Below, one piece after another: positions 12,784 through 27,100 of a stretch of DNA of 64,000 nt (positions are counted from its first letter, which is position 1; every line of letters begins with the position of its first letter). A model generated the notes under the pieces. It made no database searches. It saw only the letters and a program-made list of their open reading frames with translations, and had not been told where the DNA came from. The translations under genes were made by a program, and so were the position numbers. The stretch comes from Cymbidium sinense (Eukaryota; Streptophyta; Magnoliopsida; Asparagales; Orchidaceae). The DNA is taken from assembly GCA_021442155.1 (NCBI GenBank), contig CM038216.1, forward strand, positions 89,066,945-89,130,944, given 5' to 3'.

Positions 12784-14148
12784 CCCAAAAACCTTAAACA
12801 TAAAACCTAAACCCTAAACCCTAAACCCTAAACCTTAACCCCTAAAACCCTAAACCCTAAACCAAAATAAATAAAAAACCTAAACCAAAATAAAATTTAA
12901 AAATAAAATAAAATTAAAACATAAACTAAAACCTAAATCTAAACCTAAACTTAAACCTAAAAAAAATAAAAAAAAACTAAACTAAAAATAAAAAATAAAA
13001 AGCCAAACTAGACATAAAAAATAAAAAAACTCAATAAAATAAAAAACTAAACCAAGAATAAAAATAAAAATACCTAAAATAAAATAAAAGAAAAAATAAA
13101 TAATAATAAAAATAAAAATAAAAATAAACATAATTAAAATAAAATAAATTGAAATAAATAAATAATAAACTAAATAAACCTAAACCTACCAATTTACGTA
13201 ATTTTAAAAAAAAACCTTAAACCTAAACCCTAAACCTCAAGCCCTAAATCTACAACCCTAAACCCTAAACTGTAAACCCTAAAACCCTAAATGCTAAATC
13301 CTAAACCCTAAACCCTAAAACCTAAACTCTAAAACACTAAACCCTAAACCCTAAAAACCTAAAAACCTAAACCTGAAACCTAAAAATAAAATAATATAAA
13401 AAATGAAAACTAAACTAAAAAAAATAAACAATAACGTAAACTAAACTTAAAAATCAAATAAATCTAAAAATAAAAACATAAATAAAATTAAATCTTAACG
13501 TTAAATAAAAATAAAATAAACCTAAAATAAAATAAAATAAATGCTAAATATAAACATAAACCTAAAAGATAAACCTAAAAAATAAAACCAGAAATAAAAT
13601 AAAAAATAAAACCCAACCCACAAACTTAAAAGAAACCTACACCTAAAATAAGCAAACTAAAATAAACCTAAACCTATACTAAAATAAACTAAATTTTAAA
13701 AAGAAAACCTAAACATCAACATAAAATAAACTAAACCTCAACCCTAAACTAAATAAAATAAAATCTAAAAATAAACCTACACCTAAATTAAAAAATAAAA
13801 CCAAAAAATTAAACAAAAATAAAAACCAAAACCTAAACCTAAAAAAAAACCTAAACCTAAACCTAAGGATAAAAAATAAAACCTAAACCAAAAAAATAAA
13901 ATAAAAATAAAACTAAACTAAAAAATAAGCATAAACCTAAAATAAACAAACTAAACTAAATAAAAAAAATTAAGGTAAATAAAATGAAAAAAAAACTAAA
14001 ATAAATAAAAATAACCTAAATAAACCTAAACCTACCAGTTTTCTTAATTTTAAAAAAAACCCTAAGTCCTAAACCCTAAACCTAACATAATGTAACTAAA
14101 TAAACTAAAAAATAATCACCGTTAAACTTAAACTTAAACCTTAACCCT

Positions 14149-14598
14149 AAGAATAGGCAGAACCTTGACATCCAAAACATCACCGTTAACTAGGATCAAT
14201 CCAGATCTGACGGTGGAGGCGAAGGTGGAGGCGGCAGCTATCGTAGTGCTGTTGGGGGATATGGAGGTGCTGGTCGGGGTAGTGGTGGTCATGGAGGTAG
14301 GAGGAATGATGGAGGTTACAGCCTTGGTGGTGGTTGAGGGGAGAGATCAATGATATGATGGTGGATCCCTTGGAGATGGGGTGGTTACGATGGGAGCTGA
14401 GCCAATGGTGATCGATCTGCTCCTTATTGCTTGTGTCTTTATAGTAGAGACAGTTCTAGTTATCTATGGTTTTTTATTTACTCTAAGCATGCTCATTTTT
14501 GATCTATGTCATCGCTTATCATAGAAAACTCGATGTGTTGGTTGATAAAATTGAAAAGAAGAAATGTTGAATCTGAATTTGTTCTATGTTAAAAAAAA
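14149..14598 (+). pseudogene. Glycine-rich RNA-binding protein retrocopy 4 (stop and frameshift)
   Basis: It starts at AAG 14149 with the RRM end NLDIQNITVN, then TAG at 14191-14193. The glycine-rich frame continues (GGGEGGGGSYRS, GGHGGRRNDGGY) and stops at TGA 14335-14337. Both stops are shared with copy 2. Compared with copy 2 it lacks one glycine-rich segment near 14255, and more is lost behind the ATGATATGATGG region. The 3' UTR ends in poly(A) at about 14589-14598. Confidence 0.83.
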
Positions 14599-16544
14599 CA
14601 AAAACCCTATACCCTAAACCTAAAACCTAAATCCTAAACCCTAAACCTTAAACCATAAAAACCTTAAACCAGAGCAAAACCTAAAACCCTAAACCCTAAA
14701 CTTTAAATCATAAAACCTAAACCGTAAACCCTAATCATACAATCCTAAACCCTAAGCCCCAAACCCTAAATCCTAAACCCAAAATTGCAAACCCTAAACC
14801 AAACCACGACACTAAATCCTAAAACTAAACACAAAGCTAAATAACTCTACCCTAGGCCCTAGGCCACTGAGGCTGACCCTAGGCTTTGAGTGCTAAACCC
14901 TACACACACTGCACCTGGGCTTACCACAAACCCTGACCACACAAGCCATGCTGAGCACTAGGCCACAGGCTGGATCAAGGCGTGACCTGGAGTCATAAAA
15001 CATGTGCCAGGCCCTGAGTCCTGGGCCTGAGCCCTGGGCCAGGCCCACAAAAATAAAACCTAAATCTAAACTAAATAAAACCTAAAATAAAATAAAAAAA
15101 TCTAAACCTAGACCTAAAAATAAAATAGAATAAATGATAAAAATAAATTAAATTAAAATAAATAAAAACCTAAACTAAATTAAAAAAATAAAATAAACCT
15201 AAGAATAAAAAACCTAAATAAAATAAAAACTAAACTTAAAATATAAATAAAGTAAAACTAAAATAAAAACTTAAACCAAAAAATAAACCTAAAAATAAAT
15301 AAAAACTAAAACCTAAACCCTAAACCAAAAAAAAACCTAAACCAAAAATAAAATTAAAATAAACAAAATAAACAAACTTAAACCTAAAAAAACTAAACTA
15401 AAATAAATAAAACCTAAACTTAAACTAAATAAAATAAAATAAACTAAAAATAAACATAAAGTAAAAAATAAAACCTAAAAATAAACTAAAAACCTAAACT
15501 AAATGAAACATAAAAATAAAATAAATAAAAAAACTTAAACTAAAATAAAAAATAAAAATAAAATAAAAACATGAATCACAACCAAAACTTAAACCTAAAC
15601 CCAAAAAGAAAATAAAATAAAATTAAAAACTAAACTAAAATAAAATAAATAAAAATATAAACTAAACTAAAAAATAAAAAACCTAAATAAAATGAAAATA
15701 AATCCTAATATTAAAATGAAATAAAACTAAAAAAATAAAAATAAAACTAAATAAAAACCTAAATCTAAAAAAAAAAAGCCTAAACCCCAAACTAAAAAAA
15801 TAAAACCTAAGCATAAAATAAATAGAAAATATACCAAAACCTAAACTAAAATAAACTAAACTAAAATAAATAAATCCTAAACCTAAACCTAAAATAAATT
15901 AAACCTAAGCATAAACCTAAACTATATAAAATAAAATAAGGTAAAAATAAACCTAAACCTAAACTAAATAAGTAAACCTAAAATTAAACCTAAAATAAAA
16001 CCTAAAACATAAACCTAAAAAAAAACCTAAACCTAAACCTAAAAATTAAAAATAAAACCTAAACCTAAAAAATAAAATAAAAATAAAACTAAAGTAAAAA
16101 AAAATAAACTTAAACCAAAACTGAAATATAAAAATAAACTAAAATAAAAAACTAAGATAAAATATATAAACCTAAATTAAATAAACTAAACTAAATAAAA
16201 ATAAAAATAAGCCAAATTAAAAATAAAAAATAAAATAAACTAAAATTAATAAAAATAACTTTTTTAACTAAGCCACAACCCACAAAGCCCATGACCAAAC
16301 CTTAATGACCATAAACCACATCTTGACCCTGAGCCCTAGGCCAAAACCTTGACCCTAGGCCCTAAACCTACACTGAGCCCTAGTAAAACAATAATCATCC
16401 AACCTAAACCCTAAAACCCTAAACCCACCCCTAGGCCCAGACCATAAAGACATATGACCACCCAGGCCTAAACCCAAACCCCAAACCCTGACCCTAAAGG
16501 CCATAAGCCATGGAGTGGTAGCCCAGGCCCTAAAAACTGAGCTA

Positions 16545-18450
16545 AACTAAATAAACCTAAGATAAATAAAAACTTAAACCTAAATAAGATAAAACCTAAA
16601 CTAAAACCTAAACTTGACGAAACCTATGAATGTAATAAAATAAAACCTAAACTAACTTAAATAAACTTAAAATAAATAAAATTAACGGACATAAACTAAA
16701 AAAAAACAAAACCTAAAATAAATAAAATAAAATAAACATACACCTAAACTCAAATAAACTAAACTAAAATAAATAAAACCCAAACCCTTAACCTTAAACC
16801 CTAAACCCTAAACTCAAAAAACCTAAAATCAAAAACCTAAACTAAATAAAACTTAAAAATAAAATAATTAAAAAAAACAAAACCTAAATAAAATAAAAAA
16901 TAAAATAAAATAAAAACCTAAACTAAAACCTAAACCTAAACGTAAAAATAAAATAAAATAAAAATATATAAAATTAACTAAAATAAAAAAATAAAAACCT
17001 AAACTAAACTAAAAATAAAACAAAACCAAAATAAAATAATACCTAAATGTAAAATAAAAATAAAATAAACCTAAAATAAAATAAAATAAAAACTAAATAG
17101 AAACCTAAACATAAATAATATACTTAAAAAAACCTAAAAAAAACTTAACCTCTAAAAAAAATAAAAAAACTAAACCTAAAAAAATCCTAAACCTAAACTA
17201 AAATAAATAAAACCTTAACATAAACCTAATATAAACTAAACCTAAACCTAAACCTAAATAAATTAAAATAAAATAAACTAAAATCTAACCTAAAACTAAA
17301 CTAAAAACCTAAAACTTAAACCTTAAAAAATAAAATAAAAACCTAAACTTAAACCTAAAAATAAAAAATAAAACCTAAATGTTAAAAATAAAATAATAAT
17401 AAAATGAAACTAAAAAATAAACATAAACCTAAACCCAACCTAAAAATTAAACATAAACCTAAACCCAACCTAAAAAATAAACAAAAATAAAAAACCTAAA
17501 CTAAAATAAATAAACATCAAATAAATAAAATTAACTAAATAAAAAAATAAACCTAAATAAAAATATAAAATAAATTAAATAAACTGAATAAACATAAACT
17601 TATAGGTTTACTTAGTTAAGTAAAAAACTCTAAACTTAAGACCTATATGTTAAACACTAAATCATAAACCCTAAACCCTAAAACCTAAACATATAACCCT
17701 AAACCTACAATCTTAAACCATAACCCTAACCCTAACCCTAAATCCTAAACACTAAACCCTTAAAACCCTAAACTCTAATGCTTATACCTTCAACCTTAAA
17801 CCTGAATCTAACCATAAAACCTAACCTAACCCAAAACATAAACCCCAAAATCCCTAAATCTTAATGCCTAAACACTGAACTCTAAACCCTAAACCCTAAA
17901 TTCTAAAAACATAAATACTTAAACCTAAACTAAATAAAACATAAAAATAAAATAAATAAATAACCTAAACCTAAATAAAATAAAATAAAAAATAACATAA
18001 AAACCAATAATAAACTAAAATAAATATAAATCCTAAAATAAAAATAAAAAAAAAACTAAAATCAAATAAATAAAAATCTAAACCAAACTAAAAAAATAAA
18101 ATGAACTTAGGAATAGAAAACCTAAATAAAATAAAAACTAAACATACAATAAAAATAAAATAAACCTAAAATAAGTATAATAAAAACTAAATAAAATCCT
18201 AAACCTAAATAATAAAATTAAAAATAAAGAAAAATTAAAACCTAAACCCTAAACAAAATAAACCTAAACCTAAAATAAAAATAAAATAAACAAAATAAAT
18301 AAACCTAAACAAAAACCTAAAAATAAAAAAATAAAACCTAAACCTAATAAATAAAATAAAAATAAAACTCAAATAAATAATAAACCTAAACCTAAACCTA
18401 AACCTAAAAAATAAACTAAAATAAAAAACCTAAACTAAAATAAATAAACA
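16545..18450 (+). repeat. Large tandem unit C, partial third copy
   Basis: This follows units A and B from their start (3061, 10097): the ACATACACC word at about 16737, the TATAGGTTTACTTAG box at 17601-17620, and the AATCCTAAACC/AATAAAGAAAAATT stretch at about 18190-18240. Near 18450 it passes into a new CCCTAAA block without reaching a retrocopy. It is therefore a truncated third copy, or one whose rest was lost. A 31 bp direct repeat at about 17430-17490 is private to it. Confidence 0.65.
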
Positions 18451-20223
18451 ACCCTAAACCCTACACCCTAAACACCAAACCATAAATCCAAAACCCTAAA
18501 CCCTAAAAACCTAAAAACCTAAACCTAAACTAAATAAAACCTAAATATAAAATAAATAAAATGAAGTAAAATAAAACCTAAACTAAAACCTAAACCTAGA
18601 CTTAAACTTAAACCTAAACCAAAATATAAAATAAAATAAAAACTAAAACCAAACTAAAATAAAAGAAATAAAAACCTAAACTAAACTAAACTAAAAAACC
18701 TGAATAAAATATAAACTAAAATTAATATACAAATAAAATAATCCAAAATAAAAATAAAAACTAAACATAAGAAAAAACTAACAGTAAACCTAAACCTAAA
18801 CTAAAAAATAAAACCTAAAAATAACCTAAAACCTAAACCTAAAAAAATAAAATAAAAACCTAAACTTAAACCTAAAAATAAAAAATAAATCCTAAACCTA
18901 TAAAAGATAATTAAAAAAAAAAACTAAACTAAAAAATAAATATAAACCTAAATCTAAAAAATAAATTGAAATTAAAAATGTAAACTAGAATAAATAAACC
19001 TAAAATAAATAACTAAACTAAATAAAAAAATTGAACCTAAATAAAAATAAAAAATAATATAAACTTAAATAAATAAAAAAACTAAATAAACTTAAACCTA
19101 TCAACTTTCTTAATTTTTTAAATAACACCTAAACCCTAAGCCCCAAACCCTAAACCCTATATCCCAAAACCCTAAACCCTAAACCCTAAAACTGACCCTA
19201 AACCCTAAACCTTAAACCTACAACCCGAAACCCTAAACTAACCCTAAACCCTAAACACTAAATAAAAAAAATGAAAAAAATAAAAAAATCTTATCCCTAA
19301 ACCTTAAACCCTAAAACCCAAAACCATAAACCTTAAACCCTAAATCCTAAACCCTATACCCTAAACCTACAACCCTAAACCTAAACTAAACAAAGCCAAA
19401 AAATAAAATAAATAAAAAAAACCTAAACCTAAATAAAATTTAAATAAAATAAAATAAAAACATAAACAAAAACCTAAACCTAAACCTAAACCTGAAAAGA
19501 AAATAAAATAAAATAAAACTAAGCTAAAATAAAATAAATAAAAACCTAAACTAAACTAAAAAAAATAAAAAACTTAAATACAATAAAAACTAAACCTAAA
19601 ATAAAAATAAAATAAAATAAAAAATAAATAAAAACCTTAACCTAAAAAAAACTAAAAATAAAAAAAATTAAAACCTAAACCCTAAATAAAACAAATACCT
19701 TAACCTAAAATAAAAAATAAAATAAACCTAAACCTAAACCTAAACTAAAATAAATAAAACATAATCCTAACCTAAAAGATAAAACCTAAAATCAAACAAC
19801 CTGAATCCTACTATACCTAAAAATAATAAAATAAAACCTAAACCTAAAAAATAAAATAAAAATAAAACTAAACTAAAAAATAAACCTAAACCTAAATAAA
19901 AATCAAAAGTAAAATAGACTAATTAAACTAAATAAACCTAAACCAACTAGTTTACTTAATTTAAAATAAAATAATAAACCTTAAATCATAAACCCTAAAA
20001 CCCAAAACCTTAAACCCTAAACACTAAACCTACAACTAAACCCTAAACATTGAGAAACTCACCTAACCACACCTAAAAGCGTAAACCTTAAAACCCAAAA
20101 CCATCAACCCTAAACCCTTAACCTAAACACTAAACCCAAAACCCTAAACCCCAAACCATAAACCTATACCTAAGTAACTAAATAAATTAAAAAGTAAACC
20201 AAAACCTAATAAACCTAACACCT
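18451..20223 (+). repeat. Composite array between unit C and retrocopy 5
   Basis: No gene is seen. There are CCCTAAA blocks at about 18451-18520, 19120-19380 and 19975-20160, and AT-rich blocks between them. Boxes lie at 19099-19118 and 19941-19965. The retrocopy leader (AAGTAACTAAATAAATT) sits at about 20169. Confidence 0.8.
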
Positions 20224-20705
20224 AAGAATGGGTGATGACAAGAATATCACCATCAACTAGCCTCAATCTAGATTTGTAGGTGGAGGCAAAGGTAGATGCG
20301 ACCATTATCACAGTGGTGGTGGGGGATCTAAAGGTTCTGCGGGATATGGAGGTGGTGGTCGGAGCAGTGGTGGTTATGGAAGCGAGAGTAACGATGAAGG
20401 TTATAGTCATGGTGGTGACGGAGGGAGAGATTAGGGATATGATGGTGGATTCTGCTACTCGAGAGGCCAGGGTTTCTCTGATGGGAACTGGAGAAACTGA
20501 AGAATGGTCAATTCGATCTATTTCTTATGGAACTGTGTCTTTACACTAGATACAATTCTAATTATCTAGGGTTTTTTTATTTTGTTATCAGTGCTCATTT
20601 TTTATCTATGTCATCCCTTGTGTCTTTGAAAACTTGGTGTGTTACTTGGTTGATCAAATCGAAAAGAAGAAATGTCAAATATGAATTTGTTCTTTTTTAA
20701 AAAAA
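20224..20705 (+). pseudogene. Glycine-rich RNA-binding protein retrocopy 5 (several stops)
   Basis: The start AAGAATGGG is followed by a small deletion that removes the codons for NLDG and brings TGA into frame. The RRM end then reads KNITIN followed by TAG. The tail is recognisable (GGYGGGGRSSGGYGS, SHGGDGGRD), breaks at another TAG before GYDGG, and ends in RNW-type codons and TGA 20498-20500. The 3' UTR and poly(A) run (about 20697-20705) are preserved, as is the downstream AAACCAAAAACC flank. Confidence 0.83.
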
Positions 20706-23669
20706 CCAAAAACCAAAAACCCTAAACTAAAACTTGAACCCTAAACATAAAATGTAAATGCTAAACCCTAAAACCCCTAAACCCCAAACCCTAAATCGTA
20801 AACCCTAAAACCCTACCCCTTAAATCATAAACCCTAAACCCTAAATACTAAACCATAAACCCAAAAAATATAAAAAAAAAGAGAAAACCCCTAAACCCTA
20901 AACCCTAAACCATAAACCTTGTACTAATCCTAAACCTTAAACCCTAAATCTTAAACCCCAAACCTTAAACCCTATACTAATCCTAGACCCCAAACCCTAA
21001 TCCCTAAACTTTGAAAACCTAAAAACTTGAACCTAAACTAAATAAAACATAAAATTAAAATAAATAAAAAAAACTAAAACCAATATAAAATATAAAATAT
21101 AATAGCATAAAAACATAAACTAAAACCTAAACCTAAACATAAACCTAAACCTAAAAAGAAAATAAAATAAAATTAAAAACTAAATTAAGTTAAAATAAAT
21201 AAAAACCTAAACTAAACTAAAAAAATCAAAAACCTAAATAAAAGAGAAACTAAACTTAAAATAAAATTAAAATAAACTTAAATTAAAATAAAATTAAATA
21301 AACTAAATAAAAACCTAAACCTAAAAAATAAACTTAAAAATAAAACCTAAAAAATACATAAAAAAATAAATCCAAAACCCTACACTAAAATAAAAAAACT
21401 AAACCTAAAATATAAAATAAAATAAACCTAAACCTAAACTAAAACCTAAACCTAAACCTAAACCTAAACTAAAAAATTAATCCAAAAATTAAACCTAAAA
21501 TAAAAACCTAAAACCTAAACCTAAAAAAAATAAAATAAAAACCTAAACTTAAACCTTAAAATTATAAATAAAACCTAAACCTAAAAAAAATAAACTAAAA
21601 AAATAAAACTATATTTAAAAAATAACCTAAAATAAAAAACCTAAACTAAAATAAATAAACATAGAATAAATAAACTAAAGTAAATAAAAATTAAAAAAAA
21701 CCTAAATAAATATAAAAATAAAATAAACAAAAAAATCAATAAAATAAACTAACTAAATATATACCTACTAGTTTATTTAGTTGAAAAAAAACCCCAAACC
21801 CTAAAACTAACCCTAAACCTTAAACATAAACCTGCTAAACCATAAACCCTAAAACCCTATACTAAACCCTATCAGAATCTTAAAGCGTGAGCCCTCCCTA
21901 AACCTGACCCTACCCCAAAACCCTAAACCCCAAACCCTAAACCCTATACCCTAAACCCTAATCCTTAAACCCTAAATCCTAAAAACTTAAAAATCTAAAC
22001 CTAAACTAACTAAAACCTAAAAATAAAATAAATAAAAGAATATAAACCTAAATAAAATAAAATAAATAAAATAAAACCTAATTAAAAAAACCTAAACCTA
22101 AAGAAGAAAATATAATAAAATAAAATCAAACCCAACTAAAATAAAATAAATAAAAACCTAAACTAAAAAAAATTAAATAAACCTAAAAATAAGAAACCTA
22201 AATAAAATAAAACCTAAACATAAAATAATAATAAAATAAAATAAATAAAATTAAAAAAACTAAATAAAAACATAAACCTAAAAAATAAAACTAAAAATAA
22301 AACCTAAAATAAATAAAAATTAAAACCTAATCCCTAAATTAAAAAAAAAACCTAAACCTAAAATAAACAAAATAAAATAAACCTAAACCTAAACTAAAAT
22401 AAATGAAACTAAAATAAATAAAAAATAAAATAAACCTAAGAATAAAAAACCTAAATAAAGTAATAACTATATGTAAAATAAAAATAAAATAAATGTAAAA
22501 TAAAAGAAAATAAAAACTAAATAAAATCCTAAACCTAAAAAATAAAACTTAAAAATAAATAAAAATAAAACATAAATCATAAACCAAAAAACCATAAACC
22601 TAAAATAAAAATGAAATAAACAAAATAAAATAAACTTAAACTAAAATAAACTAAAAAAAAAATCTAAACCTAAACTAAATAAAATAAAATATAATAAAAA
22701 TAAACCTAAATCTAAAAAAATAAAAAGTAAAAAATAAACCTAAAATGAAAACCTAAAACCTAAACCTAAACTTTAAAAAATGAAATAAAACCTAAATAAA
22801 AAAAGAAATAAAAGTAAAGCTCAACTAAAAAATAAACATAAACCTAAACATGAACCTAAAAAATTAACTAAAATAAATAAACTTAACAAAGTAAAAATTT
22901 AAAATTAAAAATAAAATTGGTTAAAATAAATAAAAAATAATCTAAATAAACCTATACTTGCCGGTTTACTTAATTTTAAAAAAAAATCCTAAAACGCTAA
23001 ACCCTAAAGCCTAAACAATAAACCTAAACCATAAACCCTAAACACTGAACCCTAACCCTAAACCCTAAATCCTAAACCCTAAAATCCTAAACCCTAAAAC
23101 CCTAAACCCTAATCCCTAAACCCTAAATCTAAAAATAAAATATTTAAAAAAAGCTAAACCTAAAAAAAATAAAATAAAATAAAAACATAAATTAAAGCCT
23201 AAACCTAAACCTAAACCTAAAAATAAAAAAAAAAGTTTACTAATAAAAATAATACTAAACTAAAAAATAAACATAATCCTAAACCTAAACCTTTAAAATA
23301 AATTAAAATAAAAAAATCTAAACTAAAATAAATAAATATAAAATAAACTAAACTAAATAAAAATAAAAAATAATCTTAAATATAAATAACACATAAAAAT
23401 AAACTAAATATACTAAATAAACCTAAACCAACCATTTTACATAATTTTAAAAAAACCTTAAACCATAAATCCTAAACCCTAAACCTTAAACCTTAAACCA
23501 CTAAACCCTAAACATACACCAACCTGACCCTAAACCCACACCTCAACCCTTAAACCCTCTAAACCCTAAACCCTAACCCTATGCCCTCAACCCTAAAACC
23601 CTAAACCCTAAACACTAAAATAAACTTAAACCTTAAAACCTAATAAACCTAAACCTAAACCTAAACCCT
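20706..23669 (+). repeat. Composite array between retrocopies 5 and 6
   Basis: No gene is seen. CCCTAAA blocks lie at about 20715-21010, 21790-21990, 22985-23130 and 23455-23610. Boxes lie at about 21765, 22953-22980 and 23421-23450. AT-rich blocks fill the rest. The leader before retrocopy 6 is partly lost (AATAAACTTAAACC near 23612). Confidence 0.8.
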
Positions 23670-24161
23670 AAGAATGGGCAAAACCTTGATGGCAGGAACA
23701 TCACCGTAAACCAAGCTCAGTCTAGATCTAGCAGTGGAGGCAAATGTGGAGGCGACGGTTATCATAGTGGTGGTGGCAGATCTAGAAGAGCTAATGGATG
23801 CGGAGGTGGTGGTCAGGGTAGTGGTGGTCATGGAGGCAGGAGGATCGACGGAGGTTACAACAGTGGTGGTGGCGAAGGGGAGAGATTGGGGATTTGATTA
23901 TGGATCCCACTTCTCGAGATGCCAAGGTGGTTCTGATGGTAGCTGGTGAAATCGAAGATCGATTGATCTGATCTACTGCTTATGAAACTATGTCTATACA
24001 GTAAAGATAATTCTAGTTATCTAGGGTTTTTGATTTGCTCTATGAATGCTCCTTTTTGTTCTATGTCATCGCTTGTGTCTCAAAAAACTTGGTGTGTTAC
24101 TTGGTTTATGAAATCAAAAAGAAGAAATGTTGAATATGAATTTGTTCTCTATTAAAAAAAA
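23670..24161 (+). pseudogene. Glycine-rich RNA-binding protein retrocopy 6 (best RRM end, one frameshift)
   Basis: From AAG 23670 the frame is open for 75 codons. It begins KNGQNLDGRNITVNQAQSRS, the closest in the window to the known end of a plant GRP RRM. The glycine-rich tail (GGGGQGSGGHGGRRIDGGY) runs on until one extra base near 23877 leads to TGA 23895-23897. Past that point the original frame continues through WGFDYGS and ends at a TGA behind SW. The 3' UTR ends GAAATGTTGAATATG and then poly(A) at about 24152-24160. RNP1, RNP2 and the start codon are absent. Confidence 0.87.
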
Positions 24162-27100
24162 TAAAAACCATAAACCTTAAACCTAAAACCTAAACCCTAA
24201 AACCTAAAAACCCTAAACCCTAAAACATAAACCATAAAGCATAAAACCCTAAACCCTAAATGCAAAAACCTAAACTCTAAACCTTAAACCTATAACCCTA
24301 AACCCTAAACCCCAAACTCTAAACCCTAAACCCTAAGAATAAAAATCCTAGATAAAATAAACCTTAGAATAAAAGCCATAGATAAAATAAAAATTAAATA
24401 AACTTAAAATAAACCTAAAATAAAATAAATTTAAAATTAAATAGAAACCTAAACCTAAAAAATATACCTAAAAATAAAACTTAAAAATAAATAAAAAATA
24501 AAACTTAAATCCTAGACTAAAAAAACACTAAACATAAAATAATGATAAAATAAAAAAAATAAAATAAACTTAAACCTAAACTAAAATAAACTACACTAAA
24601 ATAAATAAAACCAAAACATAAACCTAAAATAAACTAAACCTAAATCGTAAACTAGCTAAAATAAAATAAACTAAAAATAAATCTAAATGTAAACAAAATA
24701 AAAACTAAAACTAAAATAAATAAATAAAACCTAAACCTAAATAAAATAAAAAACAAAGTAAAATAATAACAAAAATAACAACCTAAACTTAAACCTAAAC
24801 CAAAAAAATAAAAATAAAATAAAATAATTAAAACAAAATAAAAATAAAATAAATAGAAACCTAAACACAAATAAAAAATAATAAACCTAAATAAAATAAA
24901 AACAAAACCAAAAATAAAATAAAATAAAAACTAAATAAAAACCAAAAAATGAAAAATAAAACCTAAACCCTAAACTAAAAGAAAAAAAAAGCTAAACCTA
25001 AAATAGAAATAAAATAAACCTAAACCTAAACCTAGACTAAAATAAACTAAACTAAAATAAATAAAACCTAAACCTAAACCTAAATAAATTAATCTTAAAC
25101 CTAAACCTAAATTAAATAAAATAGATAAACCTAAAATAAACCTAAATGTAAACTAAAAAATAAAACCTAAAAATAAACCAAAAATAAAAACCTAAAACCT
25201 AAACCTAATATAATAAAATAAAAACCTAAACCTAAACATAAAAATAAAAAATAAAACCTAAACCTAAAAAAAAAATAAAAAATAAAACTAAGCTAAAAAA
25301 AAAACATAAACCTAGACCTAAACCTCAAAAATAAACTAAATAAAATACCTAAAATAAAATAAATAAACCTAAATTAAATAAACTAAACTAAATATAAATA
25401 TAAATAAACCAAAATCAAAATAAATAAGATAAAATAAAAAATAAATAAAATAAACTAAAATAAATAATCTTTGGTTTAATTTTTTAAAATAAGAAAACCT
25501 ACCTCTCACTAAACTAAACTAACTCTACCTGACCCTCCTCAAACTACTATAAACTAACACTAAACCATAAAATCCTATGACCCTACTTACACTAAACTCT
25601 ACCAAACTAATCATAAATCCAAATCCCAGACCCTAAACCCTAAATAAAAGATAAATAAACAAACCCTAACATTAAACCCTAAACCAGAATAAACCCTAAA
25701 CCCTAAATTCTTGAGCTCAACCCCTAAATTCCACTGATCCTAAACCACTAAACCCAAACTCTAAACCTAAAACCACATCCAAACCCCAAACTTAAACCTA
25801 AACCCTAAACCCAAAACTTAAACAATAAAACCTAAAATTAAATAAATAAAAAAACCTAAACCTAAAATAAAATATTAATAAATTATATTAAATAAAACCT
25901 AAACTAAAACCTAAATGTCAACTTAAACCTAAACATAAACCTAAAAGAAAAAATAAAAAACTAAAACTAAACTAAAATACATCAAACAAAACTAAACTAG
26001 AAAATAAAATAAACCTAAAAATAAGAAAACCTAAATAAAATAAAAAATTAAGCGTAAGATAAAATAGATAAAATAAAAAACCTAAACCTAAAAAATAAAC
26101 CAAAAAATAAATAAAAAATGAAACCTTAACCATAGACTAAAATAAAAAAAAATACTAACATAAAATAAATAAAATAAAATAAACATAAACTTAAACTAAA
26201 ATAAGATAATCTAAAATAAATAAAACATAAACCTAAACTTAAATTAAACTAAACCTAAACCAAAAACTAAATAAAATAAACTAAACTAAAAATAAACCAA
26301 AACCTAAACTAAAAATAAAACCTAAAAATAAACCTAAAATAAAAGCCTAAAACCTAAACATAAAAAAATAAAATATAAACCTAAACCTAAACCTAAAAAT
26401 AGAAAATCAAACTTGAACATAAAAAAAACTAAACTAAAAAATAAACATAAACATAAACCTAAACCAAAAAAATAAACTAAAATAAAAATGTAAATTAAAA
26501 TAAATAAACTTAAAATAAATAAACTAAACTAAATAAAAAAAATTAACCTAAATAAAATAAAAAAATAAAATAAATGAGAATAAATAAATAAAGAAATATT
26601 AAATAAATCTAAACATATTAGTTTTCCTAATTTAAAAAAAAACCTTAAACCTTAAACCCTAAATCCTAAACCCTAAATCCCAACCCTAAACTCTAAACCC
26701 TAAACACTAAACCCTAAACTTAAAACCCTTAACCCTAAAGCCTAAACACTAAATAAATGAAAAATTTTTTAAAAAAAAACCCTATTCACTGGCTAAACCA
26801 GGCAGAATCCTACAAACCCCAAACCCACTAAAAAACTAAACCCTAAACCCTAAACCCTAAATCTTAAAACTGATAACGAACTCCAAATCCTAAACTTAAA
26901 CTGGCTAAAATAAAAAAGCTAAAAAAAAAAATAAACCTAAAAATAAAATAAATAAAGAACCTAAAATAAAATAAAATAAAATAATAAAGTAAAATAAAAA
27001 TATAAACTAAAGCCTAAACCTAAACCTAAAACTAAACCTAAACCTAAACTAAACAAAAATAAAATAAATAAAATCTAAACTAAACTAAAAAATAAAAATA

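Larger units (their letters stand above)
10097..16544 (+). repeat. Large tandem unit B
   Basis: This is the second copy of the unit described at 3061-10096, with retrocopies 3 and 4 in the same places. The end block (about 15060-16260) matches 8640-9840 almost word for word, including AATAGAATAAA and the long AAGAATAAAAAACC stretch. Like unit A it closes with a scrambled GC-richer island (16262-16550; 9842-10095 in A), so the island is part of the duplicated unit or arises repeatedly at the same place. Confidence 0.75.

Noticed and set aside
23670..24161. A functional GRP gene at the best copy
   Set aside because: The first two thirds of the RRM and the start codon are missing, and one extra base breaks the tail.
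24652..24870. Hydrophobic minus-strand frames with Phe, Tyr, Leu and Gly (also 30911-31120 and 54614-54841)
   Set aside because: They are translations of AAATAAA and CCTAAA repeats; the LGLGLG runs come from CCTAAACCTAAA.
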